Assembly: GCA_963281255.1 (NCBI GenBank)
Contig: OY725501.1
Span: 1,155,674 to 1,219,673 of the forward strand
DNA length: 64,000 nt
Direction: 5' to 3'
Source: Aphrocallistes beatrix
Taxonomy: Eukaryota; Porifera; Hexactinellida; Sceptrulophora; Aphrocallistidae
The notes under the pieces are model-generated. The model was not told the DNA's origin and ran no database searches. It was given only the letters and a program-made list of their open reading frames with translations. Position numbers and translations under genes: made by a program. Below are positions 11,520-21,665 of this stretch, in pieces (position 1 is the stretch's first letter; every line of letters begins with the position of its first letter).

Positions 11520-12737
11520 CAGGGTGACAATTAAGTTCTGTTACAAGCTTCATTACGTATAAAATTTATTATACTCAAACGATCTTAGTTATTATGGTCC
11601 TTAGAGATTGTAATTCGAATATTATGATTTTAAAAGATTTTTCGATTCTGACTTTGAAATGTGTTTTGCATGGCAATATGGCAAAGAAAAAAATGTGTCC
11701 TGGCACGGAGCGAAAATCGTGAATCTACTGCTTTTCAACTACTGCTTTTCATTTTTTACTGCTTTTCAAGTTATCTTCAAAGAGTCTTCAAATTCTAGCA
11801 AAAATTAGCTCACACATTTTCCTCGAACACTCTAAATTTGTAGATATAGGATGCTCAGATCAGTGCATTTTGAGGATCATTTGGATCAGATTTTTTTATG
11901 ATGTGAAAAAGTGCAATTTTGGGGAATTTTGCAAAATGTACCTAATTTGAACTGCGAATGAATAACTTTTTCTCGTTTCTGATAATCAATTCAGTGGATT
12001 TATGAAATATTTATATGGCGAATGAAAGGTATCTGGTGCTAAATCGTCATGGAACATCGATTATGAAGACATTTTTTACAGAAGCAGTGGGCCCTGATTC
12101 GCGATTTTCGCTGCGTACCAGGACACATTATTTTTTCTTCAAACTCGCCATACAAAACATATTTCTAAGTCTTAGAATCAGGGTTGGCAGGTTTTGTCCA
12201 CTTGGACAAAACCTAGTGGTTTTAACCAGGTTAAAACCGTCCTGTCCAAAACCTCTTGAATGGACAAAACTGGACAAAACCTCAAAATTTAATTTAATTC
12301 ATAAATTCACAGTTATATCGAAGTTTATTCAAAGTTTAGTCCAGGTTTTGTCCAAGTGTTGTTCGTGGCTTCCATGATAAATCGAATACAAAATATAGTT
12401 ATAGTAATAAACAGGAGTTAGCAAGAAAATCCATTCATTGTCCTCACTCTCTTTCCATCTTAAACTGTTTCGTACCCACTGCAATGATTTACAGTTTCCA
12501 TTAGGTTTTGTTCAGTTTTGTCCGGTTTTAACCGGTTAAAACCAGGTTTTGTCCACTGCCCTGTCCAAAACCTGTTTTGGACGGACAAAACCCAACCCTG
12601 CTTAGAATCGAAAATTTTTTTGAAATCATTGAAAATATTCGAACTACAATCTCTAAGGACCATAATAACTAAGATCGTTCGAGTATAACAAATTTTATAC
12701 TTAATGAAGCTTGTAACAGAACTTAATTGTCACGCTG
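11520..12737. mobile_element. Mariner-type foldback element
   Basis: Ends CAGGGTGACAATTAAGTTCT and its inverted copy finishing TAATTGTCACGCTG, flanked by TA. The arms are long: GGTCCTTAGAGATTGTA at 11596 returns inverted near 12650, and TGTGTCCTGGCACGGAGCG near 11694 returns inverted near 12115. No coding capacity is seen. A second member lies at 63071-64000. A hAT MITE (12179-12600) is inserted in the right arm. Confidence 0.8.
12179..12600. mobile_element. hAT MITE, 8-bp TSD CTTAGAAT
   Basis: Inverted ends CAGGGTTGG...CCAACCCTG, flanked on both sides by CTTAGAAT (12171-12178 and 12601-12608). The interior is built from repeated and inverted GGTTTTGTCCA/TGGACAAAACC blocks. Ends and 8-bp duplication are diagnostic of hAT. 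Confidence 0.9.
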
Positions 12738-12782
12738 TATATATACTATACACACACATTAATCGCGTTTTATTATAAAGGA

Positions 12783-13287
12783 CAAGCGCGCTTCGCTTGC
12801 TTTCGCTGCGAGGCTGTAGGACTCTTTAGTTCAGCCAGAGGAGCACTTCGGGCGCTTGGGCTTACATTGATTAAATACAAGAGAGATAACATCTCTAAAA
12901 ATGTCTGCCTTAGTGTTAAAATCGATATCACTCGAAAAATCATCAAATGTAAAAATTTGTAAATTTTTGATGAGTAATGATGACGTCATAACTGAGTGAT
13001 AAGTCAACATTTTATGATGATAGTAAATCACATGTGAAGAAAATTAAGATACACATTCAAAAATATTTCAGTATTCTATCATCTAAAATGGCTGAATTGA
13101 GTGGAAAAACAAAATTCCAAAATATAAAAATGGTGACAATGGGGTCATAATTAAATAATGAGTTGACATTTTAGTCTGAGGTCAGAATATATTGGACCCA
13201 TAGCCAAAAGACTTCCACATGCCAAAAATCAGATTTATGTGCCTGGAAGTTTCTTCAATCAATTCGTTAAGATATATATACATATAT
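12783..13287 (-). mobile_element. HLE-1 copy C, head missing
   Basis: Starts with the terminal hairpin CAAGCGCGCTTCGCTTG directly against the head of copy B. The body runs to AATTCGTTAAGATATATA and the TA microsatellite at about 13287, where copy D begins; no TCCTTAC head of its own. Confidence 0.8.
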
Positions 13288-13811
13288 ATAGATACAGGCG
13301 CACTTAGATTCTTGCGCTGCGCGGCTGGTGGACAGTTTTGTGTCCGCAGGAGGCGCCCTTTGGGCGCCTGAGTCAAGATTAATTAATTATAAAGTAGATA
13401 GGATCTCTAAATATGTCTGTATTATTGTTATAATCGACATCACTAAAAATCACAACATAAGTCAATTTTTATTTTTTATTTGTAATGATGATGTCATAAC
13501 AGAGTGATGCGCAATCATTTTTTTAAATAATTGAATCCTATGTGAGATGTATTAATATATCCATTATATTAAAATCTTAGCCCTCTATCACCTAAAATAG
13601 CTGAATTATGGTAAAAAAAACTGAAATTTCAAATTATAAAAAAGGTTATAAAGACGTCATAATTCACATTTTCGTCTGATGTCAGAAATTAGTGGAGCTA
13701 TAGCCAAAAGACTCCCACATGCCAAAAATCAGCTTTCTGTGCATGGCTGTTTCTACAAACTATTCGTTAAAGATATATAAATATATATACGTGTGTGCAG
13801 GCATAACCTTA
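13288..13811 (-). mobile_element. HLE-1 copy D
   Basis: Diverged tail (CAGGCGCACTTAGATTCTTGC), well-formed third hairpin AGGCGCCCTTTGGGCGCCT, body with one weak TGACGTCA-like site (AAGACGTCAT), ending in a TA/TG microsatellite near 13800. It meets copy E head-on. Confidence 0.7.
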
Positions 13812-13872
13812 TCCTTACTATTAAAACTCGATTAATGTTTATATACTACTATGTGTGTATATATACTATATA

Positions 13873-14325
13873 CACTAACCGGACAAAAGTATTTGTACAC
13901 TATATTATTCTCCACACAAATAGTACTAAATTGGCTATTTCATGAAGGGAAAAGTATTCAAACTATTAAGAGTCAGATTTAAGATTCGAAATATTCACAT
14001 TCGAATTAGTAATAGTTGAAGATTTCTAATAAATTGCTCAACCCAATGAGTAAAATTATCAACCTGTGGTACAAGAGGTAGTACATCACCGTTATGAATA
14101 GTGATAAAAGGGAACATACGTGGCACAAAGTGGCAGTGATTGATGATTTGAAAACATTGGGAATTAATAATTGATTAGAAATTTCCTGCAATAACTAATT
14201 CGAATGCTTTCGAATTTGAAACCCGGTTAATTATCACTTACCGTTTCTTCTTCATGAATAGACCCATTTCAGTATTAAATGCACTTGAGATAATGAAGTG
14301 TGCAAATACTTTTGTCCGGGTAGTG
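13873..14325. mobile_element. Tc1-type MITE, family a
   Basis: Ends CACTAACCGGACAAAAGTAT and the inverted TACTTTTGTCCGGGTAGTG, flanked by TA. Long inner arms, no transposase. The same family is at 21727-27507. Confidence 0.85.
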
Positions 14326-14339
14326 TATATATATATATA

Positions 14340-14803
14340 CATTACCTGGCCAAAAGTATTGGAACACCACATTGCTTTGCATCATAAGCAATACTAGATG
14401 GGGCTATCAATGGACGCCAATCAATTAAAACCACCAAGATTTATGAAATCTAACATCAATTTCGAAATATACACACTCGAATAAAATCAATCTAAGGTTA
14501 TTATAGATAACCTTTTCCAAAGTGCGATTACTAGTACCTGTATTACCTTGTGTCACTTTCCACCATTAAATATTATGGGAACAAGTGGATCAAGGTGGCA
14601 CAAGCGATATCAATTCCCTTTAGGCACAATTGATGAATAGAAAACTTCTAAACTAAATAACTCGAGGGTGTAGATTTCGAATTTGATGTCAGATTTTCAG
14701 TAGCTGTCTTGAGTTTAATGAATTCGCCTCAGTGGAGAGACCCATTTTAGTGTTATTTATGATGCAAATAAATATGGTGTTCTAATACTTTGGCCAGGTA
14801 GTG
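14340..14803. mobile_element. Tc1-type MITE, family b
   Basis: Ends CATTACCTGGCCAAAAGTAT and the inverted ATACTTTGGCCAGGTAGTG, TA flanks. It lies 14 bp from the family a element in the same microsatellite. Confidence 0.85.
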
Positions 14804-15359
14804 TATATATATATATATATATATATATATCAGTAACGAATTGATTGAAGAAACTGGCAGGCACAGAAAGCTGATTTTTGGCATGTGAGAGTCTTTTGGC
14901 AATGACTCAACAGAGTCCTGAGCTCAGAGCAAAATGTCCACTCATCATGGAATTATGACGTCATTGTCACATTTTTTAAAGTTAAGCAATACAGTTATTC
15001 GAGCATAACTCAGCCATTATAGGAGATAGAAGGCTGAAGTTTTAATAGAATCTGCATACTATCATACCTCACATATGATGGAAATATCATCCAAAAATGA
15101 TGACACATCACTTTGTTATGACGTCATCATTACTCATCAAAAATTTAAAAATTGATAAATTTGGTGATTCTTCTTCGTGCGATATCGATTATGACAGTAG
15201 GACAGACGTATTTAGAGATGTTATTTCAACTATAATTAATCAATGGTGACCACAGCAGAGAATCTTTCGAGGAATAAAAAAATATTTTTCACGTTTTGGG
15301 GGAATAAAAAAACATTTTCCCGCAATAAAAAAATATTTATGGATTAAAAAATTATGTTA

Positions 15360-16092
15360 AAATTTGTTCGGATAACTGAAATAATGTGTTCGGATAACTG
15401 AAATAATGTGTTCGGATAACTGAAATGGTGTGTTCGGATAACTGAAATAATGTGTTCGGATAACTGAAATGGTGTGTTCGGATAACTGAAATAATGTGTT
15501 CGGATAACTGAAATGGTGTGTTCGGATAACTGAAATGATGTGTTCGGATAACTGAAATGATGTGTTCGGATAACTGAAATGATGTGTTCGGATAACTGAA
15601 ATGATGTGTTCGGATAACTGAAATGATGTGTTCGGATAACTGAAATGATGTGTTCGGATAACTGAAATGATGTGTTCGGATAACTGAAATGATGTGTTCG
15701 GATAACTGAAATGATGTGTTCGGATAACTGAAATGATGTGTTCGGATAACTGAAATGATGTGTTCGGATAACTGAAATGGTGTGTTCGGATAACTGAAAT
15801 AATGTGTTCGGATAACTGAAATGATGTGTTCGGATAACTGAAATAATGTTTAATAAATCAAATCCTTAAAAATATATGTTCTAAAATTGTGCGTAGCATT
15901 GTCAATTTTTTTGGCTATACATACATGTAAGTAGTATTCAAATCATAATACGTTCTTTAATAACATCTAAGTTGGTACATGTGCATTTAAGAGCGTCAAA
16001 TACGTATTTCGCTTATCCGAACGATTTCACTTATCCGAACACCAATCTTTGAACTAACAAACGGAGGTGTTCGGATAACCGAGGGTGTACTG
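15360..16092. mobile_element. Tigger/pogo MITE, left end lost, core amplified
   Basis: From 15850 it matches the whole MITE at 58860-59184 to the end GGTGTTCGGATAACCGAGGG...TACTG, with TA after it. The left terminus is gone and replaced by the tandem array. Confidence 0.75.
15365..15848 (+). repeat. Minisatellite, 22 units of 22 bp
   Basis: Unit TGTTCGGATAACTGAAATGA + TG, with the variable dinucleotide AA, GG or GA near the unit end. The period is exactly 22 from 15365 to 15848. The sister MITE at 58860 has one diverged unit at the same place, so the array grew in this copy. Confidence 0.95.
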
Positions 16093-16355
16093 TAGTGGTT
16101 ATTAGTGATGAAAAAACTAACAAGAAAAAACTTTGAAAGTGCTACTATTAATAGTCTATTATGCTACTAGCCTCCGAAAAATAAAAAAATATTTTCACGA
16201 ATTCTGAATTTATAAAAAATATATCGAACAAAAAAATTCTAGCTAAATAAAAAATGTGCTTAAAAGATACCCTGGACCACAGGCGCCCGAAGGCCTCCTC
16301 CGGCGGACACTTTGTGTCCGCCAGCCGCGCAGTGCAAACAAGCGAAGCGCGCTTG

Positions 16356-16763
16356 TATATACTATATATAGTATATATATATATATATATATGTAACAAA
16401 TTGATTAAAGAAACTGCCAAGCGCAGAAAGCAGATTTTTTGCATGTGGGAGTATTTTGGCTCTGGCTCCAGTAAGTTCTGAGCTCAGACCAAAATGTCGA
16501 TACAGCATGGAATTATGATGTCATTGCCACCTTTTTTATAATCAGAAATTTTAGTTTATCGACCATAATTCAGCCATTTGAAGTGATAGAAGGCTGAAAT
16601 TTTAATAGAATATTTATATTAATATACCTCACATATGATGTAACTATCTTCAAAAATGATGACTCATCACTCTGTTATGACATCATCATTACGTAACAAT
16701 ATTTTTAAAAATTAACAAATTTGGTGATTTTTCATGCGATATCGATTATAAAAGTAGGACAGG
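16356..16763 (+). mobile_element. HLE-1 copy F, tail missing
   Basis: TA microsatellite, then AAATTGATTAAAGAAACTGCC and the body up to ATCGATTATAAAAGTAGGAC, where the foldback arm of the P-type family begins. It directly follows copy E. Confidence 0.75.
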
Positions 16764-17237
16764 CTATAGCCTACTGTATATAAGACCTCATAGTAACTAG
16801 CGGATTTGGGACTAGGGATGCGGTAGAAGATGGTTGGACAAATACATGAGCTGCCTTAAATCAATGAACAAAGCACAATAGAGATTAGGAATGTATTACC
16901 AGCATATATAAATATGGTGTCAAAGTATCCATATCCGTTGTTAAAATTTAGATTAGTCACCATATGGTTGCGCAATAGGGTATATTTGTAACAAATTTGA
17001 TGATTTTCAGAGGCCGTTTAAAGGCATTTTTAAGCGTTATTATTATAAAACTTTCGCATAGAACTGAGATGTGAAGGGTTACTACGAAAAATTTGGACTT
17101 TTTTCATGGAATGCAGTGTTGCTATGGAAACGTGTTTTGGTCAGTTGAAGTTATATCTTGAAAACCAAGATTTTTCTGGTATAAACCTATTCATATCTCA
17201 GTTCTATGCAAAAAAATTAATAATAAAAACACTTAGA
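16764..17237. mobile_element. P-type foldback, left arm
   Basis: CTATAGCCTACTGTATATAAG, GACTAGGGATGCGGTAGAAG and the ~450-bp arm match 34570-35050. The right arm is not found; LINE sequence follows. Confidence 0.7.
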
Positions 17238-17396
17238 AGTGAAGGGGCATTCTGAATGTTCGGAGGGAGAAGATTTCACTCAACAGGCGCAGCTAAAGTG
17301 AAAGCACGATCACCCAAGGTTTTGTTGGATTTTATAGTAGGATATTCAAGGAGGATGGCGTTGGATGATCGTAGTGTGCGATTGGATGTCTGAATA

Positions 17397-18742
17397 CAGT
17401 TTGTCTCATAATTATTTAGAATTTGATGTTACATTTCAATCCATAGTCGATCTTACTATTTTAAGTTCAATACTCACTAAGTAGACGTAAATAAGTGAAA
17501 TAGTCTCTAAAGTTTACTAATTTGAATTTTTTTTACATTTCATTAGTTTGAGAATTTGCTCTCTCATCACGATGACGTCATAATTAAATAATTTGGTATA
17601 TTTTCCTTCCTAAGACTTTATAGCCTTCTAGTGTTTTTTGAATAGCATTTCATGGCTCAGAGAATAAAGCGAGACCTTGTTCGAACGCTATTAGAGACCA
17701 ACAAGTTGAGCCCAAAGGAGATCAGTGAGGAGGCTAGCGTTTCATTGGCAACGGTTTACAATGTGAAAAATAAACTGAAAGCAGGGGACTCACTTGAACA
17801 TGCAAAAGGTGGGGGCAGACCTGGGGATAAACAGCACCAAATCGCTCGTTCTGTTGCTCAATACATCAAACAAGATGATGCTAGATCTGTTCGCGAAATT
17901 GCCTCTGAAATAAACAATAAAGGGGGGTTATCTGTGTCGAAAGACACCGTACACCGTTGTTTGAGAAGAATGGACTATTCGAAGCCCAAGCCATACACTG
18001 TACCGATGTTGTCCAATAAGAACCGGCTTAAGAGGCTAGATTGGGCTAAAAAGAACAAAAGGAGGATGTGGTCCAGGGCAATATTTGCTGATGAGGCTTC
18101 ATTTTGGCTTTCTAGGGGAAAAATAAGGATGTGGACAAAAAGCGGTCAAAAAAAGCCCCAGTATTCAGTGAAGCACTCGGCAAAAGAACACGTTTGGGCA
18201 GCCTTTTCTTCCATGGGAACCTTCCCCTTGTGCGTTTTCACCCAGAATATGGATACTACTTTGTATCTAAAAATCCTTGAATGGCATTTGTTGCGACAGG
18301 CAGAGGCATTCCACGAGAAAAGGTGGTACTTGGTTCAAGACAACGATCCGAAACACACTTCACGTCTTGCCAAGCGATGGATGGATGAAAAAATGCCGAA
18401 CAAACTCTTAGATTGGCCAAGTCAGAGCCCAGACGTCAATCCCATCGAAAATATCTTTGGCTGGTTGAAATATCAACTTGCAAGATCACGCCCAAGAACG
18501 ATTAGCGAACTCAAGGCGAAGTTGGTTAACATTTGGGAGAGTCTTAGTCCGAAATTTCTTGAGCCCTATTGGAAATCGATGCCTAAAAGATGCCAAATGT
18601 TATTAGATAATCAAGGAAACAAAATTAAATATTGAACTACATATATTTCCGAATAGTTTGGCATATCGATCACTTTATTTAGTCGAATGGATGTTGTCGT
18701 TATAGTAATTTTTATGATTCTAAATAATTATGAGACAAACTG
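17397..18742 (+). mobile_element. Tc1/mariner element, complete, 1346 bp
   Basis: Inverted ends of 26 bp begin CAGTTTGTCTCATAATTATT at both sides without a visible mismatch; TA duplicated at 17395-17396 and 18743-18744. One uninterrupted transposase gene fills it. The perfect ends and open frame suggest a young, possibly still active copy. Confidence 0.95.
17652..18635 (+). CDS. Tc1-like transposase, 327 residues, intact
   Basis: It cuts and pastes its own element at TA sites. The N-terminal third (residues 1-110) holds two helix-turn-helix units (KEISEEASVSLATVYNVKNK and VREIASEINNKGGLSVSKDT) joined by a GGGRPGDK hook. The catalytic core follows: IFADEASFWLS (first Asp), LVQDNDPKHTS (second Asp) and SPDVNPIENIFGWLK (Glu). 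I count 35 residues between the second Asp and the Glu, one more than in Tc1 itself (34), so it is DD35E. Length is normal for Tc1 (about 340). The start at MAQRIKRDL is the first ATG in frame. It lies antisense to CPSF1, in intron 2. Confidence 0.93.
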   Translation: MAQRIKRDLVRTLLETNKLSPKEISEEASVSLATVYNVKNKLKAGDSLEHAKGGGRPGDKQHQIARSVAQYIKQDDARSVREIASEINNKGGLSVSKDTVHRCLRRMDYSKPKPYTVPMLSNKNRLKRLDWAKKNKRRMWSRAIFADEASFWLSRGKIRMWTKSGQKKPQYSVKHSAKEHVWAAFSSMGTFPLCVFTQNMDTTLYLKILEWHLLRQAEAFHEKRWYLVQDNDPKHTSRLAKRWMDEKMPNKLLDWPSQSPDVNPIENIFGWLKYQLARSRPRTISELKAKLVNIWESLSPKFLEPYWKSMPKRCQMLLDNQGNKIKY

Positions 18743-19339
18743 TATATATGATTTGGCTGATATCATCCGGAGCAGGTGAATGGATTGCTTTGTGAGTAAT
18801 GAGGATTTTGAAGAGGATGCGATGTTTAACAGGCATCCATTGGAGGTTGATAAGAAGAATAAAAAGACGAGAAGGTAAGGGAGACATAGTAGATCAGTCT
18901 GGCTGCACTGTTCTGGATTCGTTGGAGTCGAACTACTAAGGACGAGGGGGAAGCATACAAGAGGCTGTTACAGTAGTCAAGACGAGATGTGATAAGAGCA
19001 TTAACGAGAGTTTCACAGATTCGCCTAGATATATACTTTCTAATACGCCGGATGTTATATATGGTAGTAGAAGCAGGAGGAGAGAGGGTGTTTTCCAGCC
19101 AAGTTCCTAGATTCCGTACTTCTTTAGGAGAAGAGATTCTCGACCCACCAACAGAGATGCTAGCAGTTTGAAACTTAGACAGTTTTTACGAATCCCTATT
19201 ATAAGGAACTCAGTCTTGGTGTCATTGATTAGCAACTTGTTGGTGAGGAGGCAAGAACGAATCGCAGAGATACAAGATTGGATGGAGAAAAGGCAGTATC
19301 TTCAGAAGAGATGGAAAGGGGTTTAAAATTACGCCGTAC

Positions 19340-20063
19340 TTCAGATCCCGCACACGGTCATTCAGCACCTGCCTCTGCATGTCCGCGGTAGCAGTGGCGA
19401 AGGACCAGGTGTAGTTCTTCGAACGCCAACTGCTCGTACAGGCCACGCCGTTCCGCTCGCCCCAAGCAAGGAAGGCCTCCGACTTATACATGGAGACTTC
19501 CTCTGATCCCAGAACCATAGTGAGGTCGACGAGAGGCAGCGCAGACGCCTTCGCTCCTCTAGCTTGGTCTGCGCCTGTTGCGTCGTCTTCTCCTTCGCCG
19601 TGGCCCACATCTCCTGGGGCGTGAGTTTGGCGTTGCCGTGCAGAGCAGGGTTCTTGTCCGCGGTTTTCTGATGATCCGTCAGGTCGGATCTCTGGAACCC
19701 CACCTTCTGCACACACCAGTCACTGAACTTGTTCTTCGCCTCACGAACAGAACAGGTACCACAGCGGTACTCACACGCAGCTCCCTTCTGTCGCACTTCC
19801 AGCCAAGAGAAGTCTTTCGTATAGTCACCAAGAGACTTTCCCATTATCTAAACAATCTAAAATGAATGTAATATTGCTGCTATGGTCATGTCAGTACAGT
19901 GAAGGGAAGTCAACGTGGTAGTTCTAGTCACGCCCCTTGTCATAGTACGGTAGAGCATGAAATCTGAGCACGGAATTTTTCTCCCACCGGAAGTGTCGTC
20001 ACAGAAATTAAATTAACTTCACGGATCTAAAGGATCCGTCACGGATTCTTAGAGGGAACACTG
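19340..20063 (-). mobile_element. 5' part of a hAT element with a zinc-finger ORF
   Basis: The right end reads ATTCTTAGAGGGAACACTG, in reverse CAGTGTTCCCTCTAAGAAT, a classic hAT terminus. About 220 bp inside starts a minus-strand frame MGKSLGDYTKDFSWLEVRQK with CEYRCGTCSV and later DLTDHQKTADK, a BED/TTF-like C2...H finger expected at the N-terminus of hAT transposases. The finger is followed by KLTPQEMWATAKEKTTQQAQ; the frame then shifts (about 19550-19500) and the catalytic part is missing, the element being cut at the LINE border near 19335. The region is visibly richer in G+C than its surroundings. Confidence 0.5.
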
Positions 20064-20586
20064 CATATATATACATAGTACAAGCGCGCTTTGCATGCTT
20101 GCGCTGCGCGGCTGGAGGACACTTTGTGCACGCCGGAGACGCCCTTTGGGGGGCCTGGAGTCACATTGGCAAATAATAAGGGAAATAACATCTCTAAATA
20201 CTTCTGTTCTACTGTTATAATCGATATCGCAACAAAAATAACCAAATTTAACAATTTTTAAAATTGTTGATGAGTAATGATGACGTCATAACAAAGTGAT
20301 GAGTCATCATTTTTTGATGATATTTGCATCATTTGTGAGGTATTTTAGTATACAGAATCTATTAAAATTTCAGCCTTCTATCTCCTATAATTGCTGAGTT
20401 ATGCTCGAATAACTATTGCTTAACTTATAAAAATGTGACAATGACGTCATAATTCCATGATGAGTTGACATTTTGCTCTGAGCTCAGGACATAGTGGAGC
20501 CAAAATACTCCCACATGCCAAAAATCAGCTTTCTGCGCCGGGCAGTTTCTTCAATCAATTCGTTGCAGATATATATATATATAATA

Positions 20587-21181
20587 CTGCCGGTCAAAAC
20601 GAATTGCTCAAAATGGGTTTACCCAAAATTCGATTGATTTTCACAATGATAGCTCGTCCCTCGTAACCTTCTCTGGACTGAAGGGGAATTTTTTATCAAA
20701 TATATTGATAATATGTCTTAAATCGATCCTTTTTGCTTTTCTGACTAATAAGCTGTCTTACCTTTTGGTTGTGACACGAGGCCTACCCGGAATATTGAGG
20801 TCTCTTACCGAGCAAGCCAGTATATGTTTCCATAGGATCTCACCTACGCTTTTTTTGCTACACTCAACCATTTTAGCTACCTCCGTCTGAGTATGGCCAT
20901 TTTCCGATAACAATATCAGGATTGTGAGAATATCATTGGAAATTCGGGGTTTCGAAGGCATTGAAAATTTGATAAATACTGAGAAATTGTAATAAAGAGT
21001 AGAAAAGTGAAATAGGAAAGTTATCCAAATATAATGAATGGAATATCTGTATTAGTGTGACTTATCAAAATACACAGATATGTATACGGTTTCACAAGAG
21101 AAACTATCTAGTGAGTCGAAAACTATTTGACATCCATTATACTGTACACATTGATTTTGAGCAATTCTTTTTGACCGGCAG
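20587..21181 (-). mobile_element. Deleted Tc1-type element with HTH remnant
   Basis: Ends CTGCCGGTCAAAACGAATTG and the inverted TTCTTTTTGACCGGCAG, TA flanks. The minus strand (20961-20758) codes MPSKPRISNDILTILILL, TQTEVAKMVECSKKSVGEIL and IPGRPRVTTK, the paired-type helix-turn-helix and GRPR hook of a Tc1 transposase N-terminus. The catalytic domain is deleted. Confidence 0.85.
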
Positions 21182-21205
21182 TATATATATATATATATAT
21201 ATATA

Positions 21206-21665
21206 CACTGCCCTACCAAAAGTATTCGTACACCCCAATAATACCCATACAAATTGAATAAATCGTATCCATTTTGGGAGTCAATATTAATAAATCAGTA
21301 ACAGTTTGACTAAATTTAACTTAAAATTCATATTCTACACACTCGATTTACTTATTGTATAGTCTTTCAACTCAATTACTCTACTTTCAACATAAATATT
21401 TGAACATTTACTTCATTGTGCCACATACCATAAATTAATGCCACTATATAAGATGGCGTTAGTGGCACTAGGTGTCGCGAGTTGAAATATTTTAGCTTTA
21501 AAATAGAGTAATTGAGTTGAAAGACTATAAAAAGTAGAATTTGAATTTGGAGGCAAATTTAGTCAAACTGTTACTGATTTATCACTATTGACTCCAAAAT
21601 AGATGCGATTTATACAATTTGTATGGGAATTATTGGGGTGTACGAATACTTTTGGTAGGGCAGTG
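21206..21665. mobile_element. Tc1-type MITE, family c, palindromic
   Basis: Ends CACTGCCCTACCAAAAGTAT and its inverted copy, TA flanks. Nearly the whole element folds back: TCAAACTGTTACTGATTTAT and ATTGAGTTGAAAGACTATA recur inverted. A relative with CTGCCTGAACAAAAG ends is at 31901-32354. Confidence 0.85.

Larger units (their letters stand above)
11478..12782 (-). mobile_element. HLE-1 copy B, split by a mariner-type foldback
   Basis: The left piece (11478-11519, GCAGTTTTTCCAATCAATTCG) and the right piece (12740-12782, ATTAATCGCGTTTTATTATA, ending AAAGGA) are the TA-proximal parts of one HLE-1 copy. A TA-flanked element sits between them in the TA microsatellite. The 3' hairpin part is absent; the next copy starts at 12783 with no base between. 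Confidence 0.7.
15256..16274. mobile_element. hAT element, 8-bp TSD GACCACAG, with nested MITE
   Basis: Ends CAGAGAATCTTTCGAG and inverted CTTAAAAGATACCCTG; GACCACAG on both sides (15248-15255, 16275-16282). Inside is a Tigger-like MITE with the 22-bp minisatellite. The interior lacks transposase sequence. Confidence 0.8.
13812..16355 (+). mobile_element. HLE-1 copy E, carrying three insertions
   Basis: Head TCCTTACTATTAAAACTCG at 13812 and terminal hairpin ending at 16355. Two Tc1-type elements sit in its TA microsatellite (13873-14325 and 14340-14803). A hAT element sits between 15255 and 16275 just before the GC-rich tail. Removing these leaves one near-full-length HLE-1 with TGACGTCA sites near 14957 and 15119. 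Confidence 0.8.
17238..19335 (-). mobile_element. CR1/L2-like LINE, C-terminal part, cut by a Tc1 element
   Basis: Right of the Tc1 element the minus strand reads CETLVNALITSRLDYCNSLL, LVVRLQRIQNSAARLI and then PPMDAC; left of it QTSNRTLRSSNAILLEYPTI and KTLGDRAFTLAAPVEWNLLP. These are the post-catalytic motifs of CR1/L2 reverse transcriptases. The right end (about 19335) matches nucleotides 1-60 of the window, so both come from the same LINE family. Several stops and shifts are present. Confidence 0.8.

Noticed and set aside
12015-12377. 120-codon plus-strand ORF
   Set aside because: It spans the border between the foldback arm and the hAT MITE, so it is a chance frame across two elements.
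15365-15848. CRISPR array
   Set aside because: The units are contiguous 22-mers without unique spacers, in a eukaryotic MITE.
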